A stretch of DNA of 64,000 bases, taken from positions 62,001 through 126,000 of the forward strand of contig JARUPY010000186.1 of the NCBI GenBank assembly GCA_029817715.1, read 5' to 3'. The notes beneath the pieces are model-generated. The model was not told where the DNA came from. It saw only the letters and a list, made by a program, of their open reading frames with translations, and did no database searches. The position numbers and the translations under genes were made by a program. This document shows positions 1-11,712 of the stretch, piece after piece. How positions within the stretch are numbered: the first letter of the stretch is position 1; every line of letters begins with the position of its first letter. The stretch comes from Melastoma dodecandrum (lineage: Eukaryota > Streptophyta > Magnoliopsida > Myrtales > Melastomataceae).

Positions 1-780
1 TTTCAAGTGGGTTGCATTGTCCGCCGTTACATCGGGTGTCAAACTCAAGTAATGTTCTTTCTCTGTTGTCTGTGCAATAAATCTGGATCATTGTTATTCA
101 GTTTTAACTTATGACAGCGTCTCATTTTTGTTGCCCCTTTCTTAAGGTAGTGGAAGATGATCAGGAGATTGGTGCTTATATGTTCCACGGAACAGTTCCT
201 GCCGCTCATTTGACAGCCGATGACGTCCGTTGGATGGTACGTATACTCCTCAAAACACATCATATTTTCATTTTTGGGTACTGTAACTCATTGAACAGTG
301 ATAATCTTTCTTGTATTTGCATTCCTAGGCTGGAGCTCGGAGGGACAGGATCATAATCTGCACGGGGTGATTTGGTCCGGGTCCGATATTAATCAAGGCT
401 TTTCTAGATTCGGGTGCAAAGGCCGTAATTTGCTCCATGGCAAATCCCCCGGAAGCGCAGCTAACATCAATCCATGGGTCCAGGGACTTCAACTTTTTGG
501 AAAACGGCAAGTTTGAGATTGGCGAGGAAGAGATTGAGGAAGAGGAAAAGGAAGAAATACAACCTCTGAGGCCGAGGAGTGAATGGGAAGACAGTGACCC
601 GGAAGAAAACAGGAACCGTAAAGGCTTCTGGGACAACGAGGAAGCCGAGCTGTCGCAGTTCGTCTGTCAATTATACGACTACTTGTTCCAAGAAGGCGGG
701 GGAGTGTGGACGTCGCCTGGCAGCGCGCACTTGCATCCCATAAAAGGTTGAAGTATTCATGCCATCTACCCAGTTCAAAG
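1..780 (+). pseudogene. Phospholipase A I (patatin-like) 3' fragment, copy 1, broken
   Basis: Three exon pieces are visible: 1-48, 147-236 (EDDQEIGAYMF, HLTADDVRWM) and 329 to about 777, joined by GT/AG introns. The last piece starts with a GARRDRIIICTG segment, continues through an acidic E-rich stretch and ends with the conserved WEDSD and ELSQFVCQLYD motifs. I assign it to the C-terminal end of plant phospholipase A I (Arabidopsis At1g61850 type), a patatin-like lipid acyl hydrolase, from memory of that family. The upstream part lies outside the window. The paralogue at 40.2-40.9 kb shows the damage: codon 368-370 is TGA where the other copy has AGA, and a 2-base gain near 697-707 shifts the final exon so that it ends early at 751. 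The fragment is therefore a pseudogene unless the gene truly ends elsewhere. Confidence 0.7.
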
Positions 781-1075
781 TAAAGCGCTTTCTCAAGTGT
801 CTGCTGGGGAGATGGTCATCTACACAACATTTTTACTAATACTACAAAAGCATAAGCAATGAACGTGCCAGGGCAAGAGTCAGTAGATAGAGAGTACTTT
901 CATTAACGAGAAGAGGAATTACTTGAGAAGTTTTTCTGGAGATGCAGTGTCTTCCAAGGGAAGCATAGTAAGAATTCATCATTCCCCACATTGCCCAATT
1001 CCGACATCATTATCATACTTTAAAGGAGAGGATTAGCTTAATCCACCAAAACTTGTTAAAGAGTAAGCTATGCTT
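1..1075 (+). repeat. Segmental duplication, copy 1 (partner 40162-41218)
   Basis: This stretch aligns in direct orientation with 40162-41218. The homology covers the phospholipase exons, both introns and about 300 bases of 3' flank, and fades just after the shared CTTAATCCACCA and ACTTGTTAAA segments. It may extend left of the window. The shared noncoding flank shows that the copy was made at DNA level and not through mRNA. Confidence 0.85.
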
Positions 1076-2243
1076 CAAGTAATGAGACCAGGTTTCTCTT
1101 CCTTTTTTAGTCCACTCCATATGTATAAGACTTCAACGGAAGGTAAAGCAAATCCGAGTAAAATAGGGTTGCAGATGGATCCACGCAGCGGCGGTCTGGT
1201 GGTAGGCACCCAAGGCACGATAGGCGCTTTCATAAGGAAGGAGATGAAGTACTTCCATGGGATCAGGAATGGATGCCTGAGCTTTGGATCCAGAAGGTGG
1301 TCGGTTGTTGCTTTTGGATTCTGTTCCACAAGCAAGTGCAGTTTCATGTGAGTTGCCGGGCACTGCAGACGAAACAAGGTGCACAACGCTGCTGTGCAGC
1401 AGTGCAGAGACGAGAAAGAGAACCGGGCATGACCACTACATATGGCGGAAGACAGATCTTTCTCCTTGAGGACTGGAGCATTTTGCAGACTCTACCATCG
1501 CAGTTTGTTTTAAATCCTTTCATGGACCTTTTTTCAACGAAAGGAGTAGAGCTGAGAGTTAACATTCTCCCACTGATTCCAACAAAAGGAGCAGCATCTG
1601 CTTCATATCAGATTTTCTGTCACAAAACTAGTATCAGACTATCTACCTAACAATACAACAAAGAAGAATATGTGCCACAGGACGATTCACTGGAGAGGCA
1701 ATCAAGCTTAACCAAGTAAAGGAAAACACATCAGGAGCATTTGCATATTCATGACCAGATCAGTACTTTATTTAACCAAGGATGTTCGAAGAAGTCTAAT
1801 CCTATTCAGGTTCAGGGAAGTTCATCGCACCAACTTTACTACTAAAACTTCCAAAACGTCACTTGGATTGTAGGCTTGTACCCACACGCCAACGACGGCT
1901 AGAGAAGGTCCTGACTTTATTGAACAAAGCTCCTACATGACATATAAATTCTGGTCCCTATCCCTCAGCCTCAGCCCTCATCCAGCAGTTTGCTCCTACA
2001 AATGTAAGCATAGAAGAGATCTCATACAAAGCCAGAAGGACTATCAGGAAACGAATTCCTTTCTCCTCTGTCTCCTAGCTACGTAACACCTTCTCAGCTA
2101 GCCGTATCTCTTTAGTACTAGACCAAAGGAGAAACACCATGCATAAAGCAAAAACCAATCCCCTACCCGTTCCAGAAAAAAGGTTCCTCAGCTCCTACAG
2201 CACATTGATCGACCATTTGACTAAGGAGAACAGAGATACTGCC
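1076..2243. other. Intergenic, no supported gene
   Basis: Short open frames occur on both strands around 1070-1650, but none has a recognisable domain, splice structure or paralogue here. The last few hundred bases lie just downstream of the minus-strand PPR stop codon and probably contain its 3' UTR. Confidence 0.5.
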
Positions 2244-3452
2244 TCATTGAGGAAAAGCAGCTTCAACTTCTTCCCAAAGCCCCACCTTTCCGGGGAACTT
2301 TTCTTTCACTTGTGCAGTCAGCTCCTTCGCTTCCTCGACCATGTTTCTTCCAGCAAGCCCCATAACCAGCGACTTCATCGTTCCAAAATTCGGAACCCAA
2401 CCTTTTCCCATACTCTCCTTACAATAATTCAGGGCGCTTCTGAACTGTCCGCCTTTACACAGAAAATAAATCAAGTTAAAGTAACACTCACTGTCAGGCT
2501 GACAACCCCTATCCACCATTTTCTTGAACAACTCCTTTGCCTCCTTGTACTTCTCTTCCTTACAGAACCCGTGAATCAGGTTACGATACGTATCTGAATT
2601 AGGCTTGATGCCTCTCTCCATCATACCATCCATCAAAGCCATCGCCTCCTCTGACCTTCTCATCTTACACAGCCCTTGTATCCTCACATTATACACTCCG
2701 ACCCCTTGCTTAACCCCGTACTTCTCCTTCATCAAGTTAACCAACTTCCCCACATCTTCGAGCTTCTCCTCTCTGTAGAAACCCACCAATGCATTCCCAA
2801 ATGTGGTCGCGTCAGGCCTAATCCCTTTCCTATCCATCTCAGCCAAAATCGACCAGACCGAATTAATAGACCCGGATTCTGCAAACCCCTTAATAACCGT
2901 ATTGTAACTAAGCAAATCCGGCTCCACCCCATACATCCGAGGGAAATCCAGGAACACCCTCTTCATATCGTTAAACTCCTTCGACACGATGCAAGCAAAC
3001 AGCAACGCATTGAACGACCTTACGCTCCTACCGACACCCAAGTCGTCCACCCGCTTATAAATCTCGATAGCATCATTGATCATATTAGCCTGGCCGTAGA
3101 GCACGATCGCGTGGGAGACGAATCTCTCATTCCTCAAGTCCGGCCGCGAGGTCACCAGCTCGTCAATGTACTCCCTGATCAAGCTGAAGTGATTGGCCTT
3201 GGAGAGGTTGGTAACAGCGACGGAGAAGGCCATGCGGTCGAGGTGATGTTCTGGGGTCAGCGACGCAGCGCGGCATATGTCGAGGATTCGGCCGGGGTTG
3301 GTTTCGGACTTGAGGAGGGAGAGGGCGGAGCGGGTCTTCTGTGAGGAAGTGAGGACGGCGTTGGGCGAGTCGGGGGAAAGTATCGCTGCCGTGGAGGAGG
3401 AGGATGAGAAGTGGCGGCGGATCGAGGGCGGGATGCGACGGAGCGCCGACAT
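2244..3452 (-). CDS. PPR336-like mitochondrial pentatricopeptide repeat protein
   Basis: Single-exon gene of 402 aa. The N-terminus is rich in Arg and Ser (residues 1-25) and has few acidic residues, as expected for a mitochondrial presequence. From about residue 105 to 385 there are successive 35-residue P-type PPR helices, for example SYNTVIKGFAESG, TYRNLIHGFCKEEKY and CYFNLIYFLCKGGQF. The protein resembles Arabidopsis PPR336 (At1g61870) along its whole length, including the ILSPDSP start region, the ICRAASLTPE segment and the VEAAFPQ end. PPR336 is known to associate with the plant mitochondrial ribosome, so a role in mitochondrial translation is inferred. Intronless structure is normal for P-class PPR genes. 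No frame damage was seen. As I recall, in Arabidopsis PPR336 sits near phospholipase A I (At1g61850), which matches the neighbour at 1-780. Confidence 0.92.
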   Translation of the reverse strand: MSALRRIPPSIRRHFSSSSSTAAILSPDSPNAVLTSSQKTRSALSLLKSETNPGRILDICRAASLTPEHHLDRMAFSVAVTNLSKANHFSLIREYIDELVTSRPDLRNERFVSHAIVLYGQANMINDAIEIYKRVDDLGVGRSVRSFNALLFACIVSKEFNDMKRVFLDFPRMYGVEPDLLSYNTVIKGFAESGSINSVWSILAEMDRKGIRPDATTFGNALVGFYREEKLEDVGKLVNLMKEKYGVKQGVGVYNVRIQGLCKMRRSEEAMALMDGMMERGIKPNSDTYRNLIHGFCKEEKYKEAKELFKKMVDRGCQPDSECYFNLIYFLCKGGQFRSALNYCKESMGKGWVPNFGTMKSLVMGLAGRNMVEEAKELTAQVKEKFPGKVGLWEEVEAAFPQ

Positions 3453-3678
3453 TTCGTTGCAGTCAGGGTTTTGCTAGGGTTTGGCCTGATCGAAGAAGGG
3501 AAAGGGTAAGGGATTGATCGTGTGAGGGAAGGCGTAGGGAATGGTGGTGGACTCTGAACTTTAAATGGTTGGATCTTTGGGATGGGTAGGAAGGGGGGAG
3601 AATGGACGGTGGGATTGAAAGTAAAAAGTTAAATTAGGATTAAAAAGGGGTGGAGAGCCGTGTAGAGGATCGGGGGTT

Positions 3679-3750
3679 TGAACCCGACGTGAATCGAACA
3701 CGCAACCTTCTGATCTGGAGTCAGACGCGCTACCATTGCGCCACGGATCC
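3679..3750 (-). tRNA. tRNA-Trp (CCA anticodon)
   Basis: The 72-nt minus-strand sequence starts GGATCCGTGGCGCAATGG and folds into a cloverleaf. The 7-bp acceptor stem pairs GGATCCG with CGGGTTC (with G-T pairs), the D arm contains the A box TGGCGCAATGGTAG, the anticodon loop is CTCCAGA with anticodon CCA, and the T arm carries the B box GTTCGATTC. The discriminator base is A. The 3' CCA is not encoded, as normal for a nuclear gene. A run of five T on the minus strand (plus 3642-3646) about 33 bases downstream can serve as Pol III terminator. It is about 230 bases upstream of the PPR gene, on the same strand. Confidence 0.95.
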
Positions 3751-4200
3751 TCAGGTGTTGTTCGGTGCTACACTAACTAATTTAATACAAAATAAAGGCA
3801 TATAGCCAACCCAAATGTTCTCGAAGATCACTTTCGAAATATTTGACACGATTGCACACAAGGATTCGAATGTAGTTGGCAATAAAAAATAAAATGAATT
3901 AAATTAATCAAACAATATTAAATAATGTCTTACAATATAACTGAAAAGCTTACAATAATAAAAATAAATAAAAGTTGCTAGTGCGGATGGTGGTGACGCA
4001 GTAGACTTGTTGTTGGTGCCATAGCCACTTACGGACTTAAGTGGTAGAAATCGGCTTCTGGAGGGATGGCGGACGGAGTATGGTTGAAGGTAGTGATAGA
4101 TATGGATGTCTGTTGACATGGCAATTAATTTTGGGCCTGGGTTTAGAACAGAAACCCAGTAATCCCTCAAGTCACACTCCGAGTCGGCCCAAGATGTAGT

Positions 4201-4326
4201 CGTCTAGGCCGACTCACGACGAAGTCGACTAGGTCGATTTATGACGAAGTCGACTAGGTCGACTTATGAACGGGGTCGACTAGGTCGACTTATGAACGGG
4301 GTCGACTAGGTCGACTCACAACGAAG
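4201..4326. repeat. Tandem repeat, about 26 bp unit
   Basis: Four to five imperfect units built around GTCGACTAGGTCGACTTATG, the last two almost identical (TTATGAACGGG repeated). Related GTCGAC motifs are scattered to 4460. Each unit is dominated by SalI-like GTCGAC palindromes. Confidence 0.85.
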
Positions 4327-4497
4327 GAATATGGTGATCAAAGCCAATCAAGATGACTCAACAGTAGCTAGGTCTACTAGTAGGGTCAAGTCGACGGAAT
4401 CCTGGATAAGTCGACCAAGTCGATCGTAGTCCGTACAGATCAGTCAAGTCGACGAGGTTGAAATAAATTTATTCATTTTCAATCACGACCACAATAT

Positions 4498-4593
4498 AAC
4501 TACTGTGAGTCCATTGCCAAATATTTCCAACGTGATCCGTTTCGCAACTACTGTGAGTCCATTGCCAAATATTTCCAACGTGATCCGTTTCGT
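4498..4593. repeat. 48-bp perfect tandem duplication
   Basis: Two consecutive identical 48-base units beginning ACTACTGTGAGTCCATTGCC; the second begins at 4546. Looser related motifs (TACGGTTGCTC, GAACCCTTACGAT) recur to 4830, so the area seems prone to slippage. Confidence 0.85.
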
Positions 4594-5716
4594 GCGCGAA
4601 CGATGTCGGACGGTGGAACGAAGGTGAAGCTTTGGTGTCGAGGCTACGATTACTCACCAAGACGATGGAGTGGAGATGGAGATTGGCTGTCAGGGTTACG
4701 GTTGCTCGCCCCAACGATGAAGTAATGGCGGAGATTGGTTACCAGAGCTACGGTTGCTCACTCTGATGGTGGAAGTGAAGACCAAGAACCCTTACGATCT
4801 GGTATGAGAAGACGAAGAACCCTTACGATATGATAACAAACTTAACAATTTCTCTTTCTTATATTAAATCAAATAACTAGGGACGTGTCCCCAGATTTTC
4901 TCCACCTGAAGATCTTTTTAAACTTTTTCCCAAAAATCTGAAAGTCAAAATCCTTTTTGATCTTCGTTAACTTAGCAGTATTTCCCCCTTCGCAGACTTA
5001 TGTGCCATAGGCTTAGTATGGGCTTGTTTTCCCCATTCTTACTTTGATGTGCTATATTAAAACAAGTTTCTGCACGGGTCATAATTAAATTAGGCTCAAG
5101 ATTTTTGTCATGCCACCGGATGACCTTACGAAGATACTTCCATTTGTATTATAATCTCCAAGGAGGATTTCAGTGCTCCTTACCGGCGCGTTTGGAACCC
5201 AGTTCAGGGAGGATAATCTAATGGAATGTAAACTGCGATTCCATTTCGGCCGTTTTAAACGAATCAAACGGCCTAATCCGACGAAAATGAAACGAAAATC
5301 ATTCCATAGCTTAAAAGTGGTCAAGGATAAGAATGAACTATCCACGGACAATTATAATAATAATTGACTTATACCGGGTGGAAAGGAAATGGAACTTTTT
5401 TACTTTTCAAGATTTTACTCAGTTATACTCGACGAAAGTCGGACTCGACCTACCAATTATGGTGGTAGTGGTATTATTTGGAAAAAGTAAAAGATTAGTT
5501 GGAATAGGATGGTCATGGCGGCAGCTACAAAGGTTACCAAAGTGGCGCTAATTCTATTTTGAAAGGAAAATGTTTGCAAAAGGACATGGGAAGGGGGGGA
5601 AAGGGCCGACCATGATGTAATAAGAAAGCGCCGTCCTTTTTTGGATTTGGACACCAGACAACACGCACATCACACGACTGTCGATGTATAATTTTTTTAA
5701 TGAGCAACCTAACCAA

Positions 5717-5742
5717 TTATATTATTATTATTATTATTATTT
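5717..5742. repeat. ATT trinucleotide microsatellite
   Basis: About eight consecutive ATT units. It lies in AT-rich intergenic DNA and has no evident function. Confidence 0.85.
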
Positions 5743-6588
5743 ATGTCGCATCAGCTTATATTAAAAATTTAAATATTTTTTCATCAAAGAAGCTGTCGAG
5801 GAGACCTCGCTGTAACAATAGCGGCGAATTAGGAATAAAGAACAAATATTAGGATGACAAGAAACTCCGCAACTTTTACTTAATGCCTTGTTTGGTTTGT
5901 AGTAAAAAAAAATACAACACTAAGGAACCTCTTTTTTTCTTTTAATTACAACAAACATTACATATTTATTTATTTTTACTTTAATATGCAAGGAAGTTAT
6001 TATTTCACACAATAACAATTACGGAATTGTTCAAGTGATAAGAAATTTAGATTTACTAATAATTTGAATTTACATAAGAATGTCTTGTGTTTAAAACCTA
6101 CCACATGCAACTACCTATTCAGATAAACTCACATAACATTATAATTACGTATTTTACCCGAATTGAATCCGAATTAATTTAAAAAAAAAATAACACTTAC
6201 TGTTTAATTATTTTACGGCATGCATTACTAGAAGCAGGTAAAAAAATTACATACATTTTTTACAAACCAAACGGAATATTTAAAAGAGAGAATATTCTTA
6301 CCGCATATCTTCGCTCGCACCACGTGGCCATCAGCACTCCCAAATAAAGACAAACCACAGGTGGCGAATTCTTATTGGTCGGTCACTCACCGGCATACTC
6401 ACTGTAGCCTTTTCCTGCGCTCCCTTTTTGGTCTCCATCTCCTTCGGGGGGTTGTCCCTTTACTCTGTTAATCACTCCCTTCGAGGCCAAATCTCTTAGC
6501 TTTCGATGCTTCTTCCCACCACTCCTTCCCCAACGACATCGCTTTACTAGCCGGGACGAACCCTAGCGGCTGCTGCACCCCCGCCGGA

Positions 6589-9287
6589 ATGCGGCGGTTC
6601 CCGGCGTCACTGGTGGCGGGGAGTTGGTGGGACGACATCAACGACAATACCGAGTTCCAGGACGGCATCTTCTTCTTCCTCTGCGGCGCCTACGCAGTCG
6701 TCGCCTCCGTTGCCCTGGTTAGTCAGCCAGTTCGATCAGTTTCGGTGGAGTTGGATCGCTGCTGATTTGGATTGGCTTGGACTGGATTGGTTTGGTTGCA
6801 GATCCAGTTGATACGGATCGAGTTGAGAGTGCCGGAGTACGGATGGACTACTCAGAAGGTCTTCCATCTCATGAACTTCATTGTGAACGGAGGTGAGTTA
6901 TAGGAGATCTGTGGACCGGTTGGATGGGGATTTGGTGCTAGGTTTTAACTTTTTGTGTGCGGATTCTGCAGTTCGGGCTGTCGTGTTTGGGTTTCACCAC
7001 GAGGTCTTCGCTTTGCAGCCCAAGGTTTGCCTTTTCTGTGTCTCTCTGGTTCAATTTTGTGGAATTTAGCGATATTGTTTGTTGGTAATAGGTCGCCTCA
7101 TTTTACAGTATGCTATGCCAAGTCCAGTGGGTAATCGGCAATCCTGCTGGACTTGGTAATATCTTCTTGAGTTCTGAGTGTAATTTGTGTTGTTTTCTTC
7201 TTCTTCTAGGTTATAATGTTAGTGCTGTTAGATCTCCCCGGCCTCCTGTTCTTCTCTACTTACACCCTGCTCGTTCTTTTTTGGGCCGAGATATATCACC
7301 AAGTAAGCCCCTTATGCCCTGTGATTCTTTTTATTCACGTCAATTGCTGTTGGTTTCTCACCTCTATTTCTAATCCTATGGTCTTTGTTTTCGAGCAGGC
7401 CAGGAGCTTGCCGACGGATAAGCTTAAGATATTCTATATGTCAATTAATGGCGCAATCTACGTTATTCAGGTAGACTGGTTAGATAAACCTGCTTCCTTT
7501 TATCCAACTGATGTTTCAAAACATTCCCCATTACATTAACATAACAATGAGTTTTTACTTTCACATAAGAATAACACTGTCACGCAACTCAGTTGGTAGA
7601 CCCTGTTCATGGAGTGAGTTGGCCATTGAATTAAAAAGAACATTGCTCCAATTCCATTAGTGAGTGTTTAAAGCATTTAAGAAGATAAATAATTATATTT
7701 TCTGCTCAAAGAGATGCAGTGCAGTTGTTCATTTTCCTTCTCTTGAACCACTCTGTTTTCTATAGTATCACTGCAAGAGTGGGCATCACTAATAAAATTA
7801 ATGATAAGAAAGGAGCCTAGAGTACATTTATAATTCAAACTCATACGGTGGATTTAAGAGTACACACGTGATCATTTTCTTCCGAGCTACACATTGCCTT
7901 CTTACGTGTTTTCCTCGACACCTCCTATAATCCTACAATGTTTCTTTATCAGATATGCATTTGGATATACCTGTGGATAGATGACAATAGCGTGGTGGAA
8001 TTTATTGGGAAGATCTTTATTGCAGGTCATGCTTGCTTTATAGCATGATTCTATGAAGAATTTTTTTTTCTAATCTCCTTAGGGTTTTATTTGTCTTCTG
8101 CTGATACGGAAGTTCTTTTATTGCAGTGATCTCTATTATTGCCGCGTTAGGTTTTTTACTTTATGGAGGAAGGTAATTTTCTGGTTATAGGAGCTAAGAC
8201 AATAGTCTTTCTGTTTTTTCAATGTCCTCTATTTCTCTGTCTAGTTATCTGGTTACATGATTTGAAGTAAATTTTCACCAATCATAGTAAATGAAACAGG
8301 CTGTTTATGATGCTGAGACGCTTCCCTATTGAATCTAAAGGAAGAAGGAAAAAGCTACACGAGGTATTTTTTTGGGGTTCTATAGTTTTCTGTCGGACTG
8401 TTTTATCTGCTAGTCATGTCTTGGATCCTTGGTTACAAGAAAAGCTTATTATCTCAGATATGGCATGCATAAGGAAAAGGTGCACGAATGCATACATGGA
8501 AATTTTCCCTTTTAATTAAAACTAAAATGCTTCATTTTGCATAATCGGCTGTTTAGATTGTGGATTTTTGTAGTTTTGCTGAGTTTTGAGTCTCATTAAT
8601 CTAATTAACAAATTGACAGATGTGATGTATTGCTCGCTCTATCTCATTGGTATTTAGAACTGTAAGTTTCCCGTAGTAGGCAAACATATTTCTCTAGCTT
8701 ATTGATAGAGTGATGCCTTTCACACAGGTGGGATCTGTTACAGCCATATGCTTCACCTGCTTTATCATCAGATGTATTGTGGTAAGTTTAAGTGAGAAAA
8801 TTCTACATCACAAGTAGCTCTGATGATCATTTCAAGATCTCTGGTTAAACACATAAAATAGCATTAGCAAATGCTGAATTGCATATGGTTTGTAATTTGG
8901 GGGGGAGGAGAAGGGAATTTGGCAATCTCCGTGCTGTAATGTGTCTAGTCCTGAAGAACTCGCGAATTAGCTCCTTTAAGTTTGGAAGTCCTGATTCCTT
9001 CTGTTACTTCTCAATTTGCAGGTACTTTTGTCTGCTTTTGATTCAGATGCATCTCTTGATGTTTTGGACCATCCAATACTCAACTTAATATACTACATGG
9101 TATTATCCTAGTTTAGGTCTTTTTGTGTGCCCAATCTTCTCTGGACCTCTTCCATCTGTTGCTTGACATCGTGATCTCCATCCATGCATAACAGCTAGTC
9201 GAGATCCTGCCTTCTGCTTTAGTTCTCTATATCCTACGCAAGCTGCCGCCCAAGAGGATATCTGCACAATATCACCCAATCCGATAG
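6589..9287 (+). CDS. TOM1: TOM1/THH1-family seven-helix membrane protein
   Basis: Eleven exons: 6589-6717, 6802-6892, 6972-7024, 7210-7302, 7399-7470, 7953-8025, 8127-8172, 8300-8363, 8728-8781, 9022-9099, 9195-9287, all GT/AG and in frame, giving 281 aa. The N-terminal WWDDIN, then [44 protein letters not shown] and the terminal [14 protein letters not shown] are signatures of the TOBAMOVIRUS MULTIPLICATION 1 family. The protein has about seven hydrophobic helices and is known from the tonoplast, where it serves as a host factor for tobamovirus RNA replication; its normal cellular role is less clear. The ATG at 6589 was chosen because it directly precedes the family N-terminus and no upstream in-frame extension looks coding. 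No frame damage was seen. Confidence 0.95.
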
Positions 9288-9946
9288 TCTAAGCAGACAA
9301 TCATCCCTGGAAACTAAATTTGCTCCTGGCAGATTCTTGCAGCCAAGCAGCTGCACATGAGTGATTCTTCCAACCGAAGAGAGCCACCAGGTTGATGCCA
9401 TACAACAGCAAAGGCTGGGGGAGCTAACTGCTCACTCATTCTGTCTCCTAGGTTGAGCGTGCTCATGTGGGGAGAATCCCAGTGTTTGGTTTGTTCGCAG
9501 GTTATGAGACTAAACTCATTGGTTCCTTTGTCTTCGTGTAGGCATCCCTAGCCGGAAAAGTTAGGATCAGTTACCTGTTTTTGGTCTTGGAGTTGTCAAT
9601 TCTTTTAATTTTTCAACTTCATCTTGCACAGCCCGTGCAATCTTTCTGGGGTAATGCGTTGGCTTTTGGGTGTCCTTTTCACTCTTGTAAAATAAGACGG
9701 CCTTAGAAGAATTGCTGGTTTGCTGATTTAGAGAGGTTTGAGGAAGAATGTATTGTTTGCCGATCTTTTGTATGTTTAATACTTGTCTGGATTTGGCATA
9801 TTGCATGTTCGGGAACAATTGAAATTGAGGGAGTTTTACAAATTATAAACGTATTTCATAATTTTTTTAAAAATTCTCTCTTAATGTCCATTTTCCCAAG
9901 TATGGCCGCTTCCCTATTTTCCCCCTCCGAGAGAAGAAAGGATTGA
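9288..9946. other. 3' flanks of two convergent genes
   Basis: The TOM1 and Derlin-2 genes end toward each other here. The stretch should hold both 3' UTRs. It contains a T-rich segment (9830-9890) but no supported gene. Confidence 0.6.
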
Positions 9947-11712
9947 TCAGTCCTGGTGCAAATCTTCGACAGGAGGAGCCGCAAACCTCGCATTCTCCGG
10001 CCGTACAAACACGACAGCCTCGTCTGCAAACAATGCTCTGATGAAGGACGGAGTTCTTAGAGGGCGTCGGCCCGTCATCCGAGGATAGACGTCCTCTAGG
10101 AAATAATAGGCATGGCCGGCTATCATTCCCTAATTGACAACCAGATCAAAATTCTAGAATCAGAACAACAGGACAGGTTAAAACTCTCTCGCGACATCCA
10201 ACAACATAATGTTCATGGACTCACCAGTAAGTCTACCCAAGCACTCGCACCTACGAGGACTGAGAAGCCCAGCAGAACCTGCAAAATGCCGGCCAAATCC
10301 ATGAAATTTGTACTTGTGGTAATACCCAGTTCTCGAGTTATGGTAATGATTACATGAGGCACGGTCACTTACCCAAGGAAGGTAAGATGCTGTGAAAGTA
10401 AACAGACCCAAGAAGCTCATATGGATAAAGGGGTTCCGCTTGCTCCACACATAAACCTGCATTTGTTTTTCACGGGGAAGCCAAGCGATCACTCTGGGAG
10501 GTTGCTTATTCTGATTTGACTCTAGATATAGACATAAATGACACAAACAATAACTAACCATCATGAAGGTGAGTGAGTTGCTTAGAAATATGATCTTAGC
10601 AAATGATGCGGAGAGATACGGAATCATTCCCCCGAGTAGGACTACTCCAGTCAAGACGGTGGCACCGAACAAGAGCATGTAGAAGAAGTCCGCTGTCCTT
10701 CCCCTGAAAGAGTTCTCTTCAAGAAGTTTGCAGTACCGAGCAAGAAAGAACATGTGAAACAAGAAGTCCAAATCTGCAATGCAAGGATCAATACAACAAC
10801 AAAAAAATTAGAGAAACCAAAGGAAGTCAAAACCTGAAGTCTTTCAACTTTGACATGTTGCTATGAATCCAGTCAAGAACTATATACTGATTTGTCCCCA
10901 AGTTCTATTACAGAAGCTAAGTGATTCTAACATGGACGATATCTCACAATGTCTTTCGCTTCTCTCTAAATTCATTCATTCTCTCACTCACGCATCAGCT
11001 CAATTTACCAAGCACTCGGAACACTACAAAACGGAAGCACAAACGATCAGATCACTTATTTTCGTGCCCAAACATGGTCTAGCGAGCATTGTAGCTTATC
11101 CTTCTCCGGGAAAAGCAATAATACTTAAGCTACTACCCCAAAGACAACAGGCGCACATAGTTCAATCTCGAAAAACTAGGACAAATTTCCAAACAAATCC
11201 AACTAAAGACCCCTTGTAAAAACCATCCCAAGAACCCTTCTCCAAACCATAGGAAAGTATCAGCATCCATCACAACAATAATGCCAAAGACCCCTTGTAA
11301 AAACTATCCCAAGAACCCTTCTCCAAACCATAGGAAAGCATCAGCATCCATCACAACAATAATGCCAAGTCTCGACAGAATACCCAGAAACCTAGAAAGG
11401 AAGAACAGAATTACCCATATTCCTAAAGAACAAGAAATTGGTTATGAGCCTCCAGAATTGGTAATGCTTGAACACCAGCCTCGGATGCAAATACAGGCTG
11501 TGCGGCGATATTATCTGCCAAAAACCCACAAAAAGAAAAAAAAAACACTCAACGATCAACACAATCACAACAACTAACACATCCAAAACATTTCTTAAGA
11601 CCCCATTTCTTACATCGAGGGTACAACCGATCGTGGTGACGACAGCAGCCGTGAGGTAAGACCGGGTGATCACCGGCATCTGCTTGTACCATTCCTCCAC
11701 TGCCTGCGCCAT
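9947..11712 (-). CDS. DER2: Derlin-2, ER-associated degradation membrane protein
   Basis: Six exons on the minus strand: 11712-11614, 11514-11415, 10773-10559, 10456-10373, 10278-10225, 10129-9947. All have GT/AG borders and correct phase, giving 244 aa. The start MAQAVEEWYKQMPVITRSY is the canonical plant Derlin N-terminus. It is followed by FLFHMFFLARYCKLLEENSF, the FRGRTADFFYML segment, LSNSLTFMMVYVWSK, and the rhomboid-like GxxxG region near GMIAGHAYYFLED. The C-terminus ends ...VEDLHQD. Derlins are inactive rhomboid-fold proteins of the ER membrane that help move misfolded proteins to the cytosol for proteasomal degradation. The length equals that of plant DER2-type proteins. Intron 2 carries an 81-bp tandem duplication with no effect on coding. 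Confidence 0.96.
11205..11366. repeat. 81-bp tandem duplication in Derlin intron 2
   Basis: Two nearly identical 81-base units (CCCCTTGTAAAAAC, CTCCAAACCATAGGAAAG, CATCACAACAATAATGCC) start at 11205 and 11286. Few substitutions separate them, so the duplication is recent. Confidence 0.85.

Larger units (their letters stand above)
3751..6588. other. Repeat-rich intergenic region
   Basis: No gene is supported here. It holds two tandem repeats (listed separately), an ATT microsatellite, several A/T homopolymer tracts between 5880 and 6260, and toward 6300-6588 GC-richer sequence that should carry the promoter and 5' UTR of the TOM1 gene. Confidence 0.6.

Noticed and set aside
1070..1351. Open frame with MDPRSGGLVVGTQGTIGAFI
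   Set aside because: It looks slightly protein-like but is only about 60-90 codons, has overlapping frames on both strands and no recognised family, promoter or splice partner.
2139..3344. Plus-strand frames of 152 and 222 codons
   Set aside because: They are antisense shadows of the intact PPR gene on the minus strand.
4201..4326. Regular GTCGAC repeats that could suggest a CRISPR-like array
   Set aside because: Plant nuclear context, unit about 26 bp with no unique spacers; a simple tandem repeat.
10863..11577. Frames of 98-118 codons on the plus strand
   Set aside because: They lie in Derlin introns and cross the 81-bp tandem duplication; not coding.
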